Source: a bacterium ADurb.Bin374 (GTDB lineage: Bacteria; Riflebacteria; Ozemobacteria; Ozemobacterales; Ozemobacteraceae). From it: DNA of 6,569 nucleotides. Shown in pieces: positions 5,679-6,569 of the stretch. The DNA is taken from assembly GCA_002068715.1 (NCBI GenBank), contig MWAR01000489.1:1-6569 (forward strand), read 5' to 3'. The translations under genes and the position numbers were made by a program. The notes beneath the pieces were generated by a model, which made no database searches, was not told the origin of the DNA, and worked only from the letters and a program-made list of their open reading frames with translations. Position 1 is the first letter of the stretch, and the number at the start of each line of letters is the position of its first letter.

Positions 5679-6569
5679 ATGCGTATCTGGCTGACCCTTG
5701 CATTGATGCTCGCGCCGTTCGCCCTATCTGCGGCCGAATCGACTTTCGAACCGCTGCCGGGCGATGCCCGCAACCGGTATCTGTTCGACCTCAAACGCTT
5801 CTATGTCGACGAGGCTGCCTGGAAGGCCGAGATGGAAAAAGCCCGCACCGCGGCGACCACGCTCGAAACTTTCAAGGGAAAAGTGCTTTCAGATGCGAAG
5901 ACCCTTTTCCAGACGATGGAAGCCAAGCGCAATCTCCAGGATATCCAGGACGGACTCGGCGCCTACGCGGGTTTCAAGCGCGCCATCAACACGAGCGATC
6001 GCTCCGTCTACGAGGCGCAGGAGAAACTCGATGCAGAACTAGCCGCCAGAACGAGTTTCCTCAAGGTCGAACTGAAGTCCCTCACAGAGCAGAAGCTGAA
6101 GCAGTATCTGGCCGCCGAGCCAGGCCTCAAACAATACACGTATTTCCTCAACGATATCGCCAGATTCGCGCCCCATCTGCTTTCTGAGGAAAAGGAAAGC
6201 ATTCTGTCGGAACTGGCGCCTGATCTGACCAGCTGGCAGAGCGACATGTTCCAGCGCGTCTTCGATCGGTATCCCTTCCCCTCGATCGAGTCGGAAGGCA
6301 AGAAGCAGAACATCCACATCGGCTTCGAAGGCCTGATGCGGGCACCCGAGCGGAAGGTGCGCGCCCAGACGTTCCGGATGTACTACGACTTCTTCCGGCG
6401 CCATGCCGATCTTCTCGCGTTCGCGCTCCGCCGCGAGATGAAAGCGCTGAACGCCGTTTCCAAGATGCGCGGTTTCGAAACGTATTACCATCAGTCCCTT
6501 TTCGGGATGTACATGAGCCGGCCCGAGATCGACGCGTTCTACGCCCGTCTCGAAGAGAACCTGCCGCTT
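5679..6569 (+). CDS. pepF: Exported oligoendopeptidase F, M3 family zinc metallopeptidase (3' end outside window)
   Basis: The N-terminal half of an M3B (PepF-type) oligoendopeptidase, which cuts short peptides at internal bonds with a zinc ion held by an HEXXH site. Only 297 codons are visible, about half of the usual 600 or so, so the zinc site lies beyond the window edge and cannot be checked. Residues 1 to about 19 form a signal peptide (MRIWLTLALMLAPFALSA, then AES), so the enzyme is probably exported, unlike the classical cytoplasmic PepF. Family features in order: a DLKRFYVDEAAW opening (37-48), the LETFKGKV helix (62-69), GAYAGFKRAINTSD (94-107), the N-terminal domain with LTEQKLKQYLAAEPGLKQYTYFL (split here as 135-147 and 148-157) and APHLLSEEKESILSEL (164-179), then the start of the helical catalytic domain with RAPERKVRAQTF (221-232) and KMRGFETYYHQSLF (262-275). 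It follows the OPT permease by 37 bp. Confidence 0.94.
   Translation, partial: MRIWLTLALMLAPFALSAAESTFEPLPGDARNRYLFDLKRFYVDEAAWKAEMEKARTAATTLETFKGKVLSDAKTLFQTMEAKRNLQDIQDGLGAYAGFKRAINTSDRSVYEAQEKLDAELAARTSFLKVELKSLTEQKLKQYLAAEPGLKQYTYFLNDIARFAPHLLSEEKESILSELAPDLTSWQSDMFQRVFDRYPFPSIESEGKKQNIHIGFEGLMRAPERKVRAQTFRMYYDFFRRHADLLAFALRREMKALNAVSKMRGFETYYHQSLFGMYMSRPEIDAFYARLEENLPL

Noticed and set aside
3983..5794. Long 603-codon open frame on the minus strand opposite the permease gene
   Set aside because: Its translation is dominated by Arg, Asp, Glu, His and Gly with no domain-like pattern, typical of the antisense shadow of a GC-rich gene. The opposite strand has an unmistakable OPT permease with a ribosome binding site.

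Overview
The window reads as chromosomal DNA from a moderately GC-rich bacterium (roughly 58-60% G+C by eye), densely coded, with clear Shine-Dalgarno sites. Three of the four genes encode proteins with an N-terminal signal peptide and the fourth encodes a polytopic membrane transporter, so all four gene products appear to be exported or in the membrane. Nothing in the sequence fixes the species. I see no rRNA, tRNA, CRISPR array, insertion sequence, integrase or phage gene.

Left half, minus strand (1-3277): two tandem genes in the same orientation encode large exported proteins that are clearly paralogues. The upstream gene (1271-3277, 668 aa) is complete. The downstream copy (1-1204) begins 66 bp after it and runs off the left edge of the window with 401 codons visible. 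The two align without gaps for about 300 residues, identical at 157 of 270 positions (31-300) by hand count. They then diverge in a linker that is 37 residues longer in the upstream copy, and re-align afterwards. I cannot name the family. They are exported and probably rich in beta strands.

Middle (3278-3565): a 288-bp divergent intergenic region. It carries a strong ribosome binding site for the leftward pair, a possible leftward promoter, two rightward extended -10 candidates, and a perfect 9-bp direct repeat spaced 21 bp apart that overlaps or flanks the first of these candidates.

Right half, plus strand (3566-6569): a complete OPT-family (oligopeptide transporter superfamily) permease of 691 aa is followed within 40 bp by an exported M3-family oligoendopeptidase F, cut by the right edge before its zinc-binding site. 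The pair looks like a small peptide-use operon: an exported metallopeptidase trims peptides and a membrane permease takes up products. The peptide substrate is inferred from the neighbour, because OPT proteins also carry metal chelates. No functional link between the rightward operon and the leftward paralogues is shown beyond the shared divergent control region and shared cell-envelope destination.
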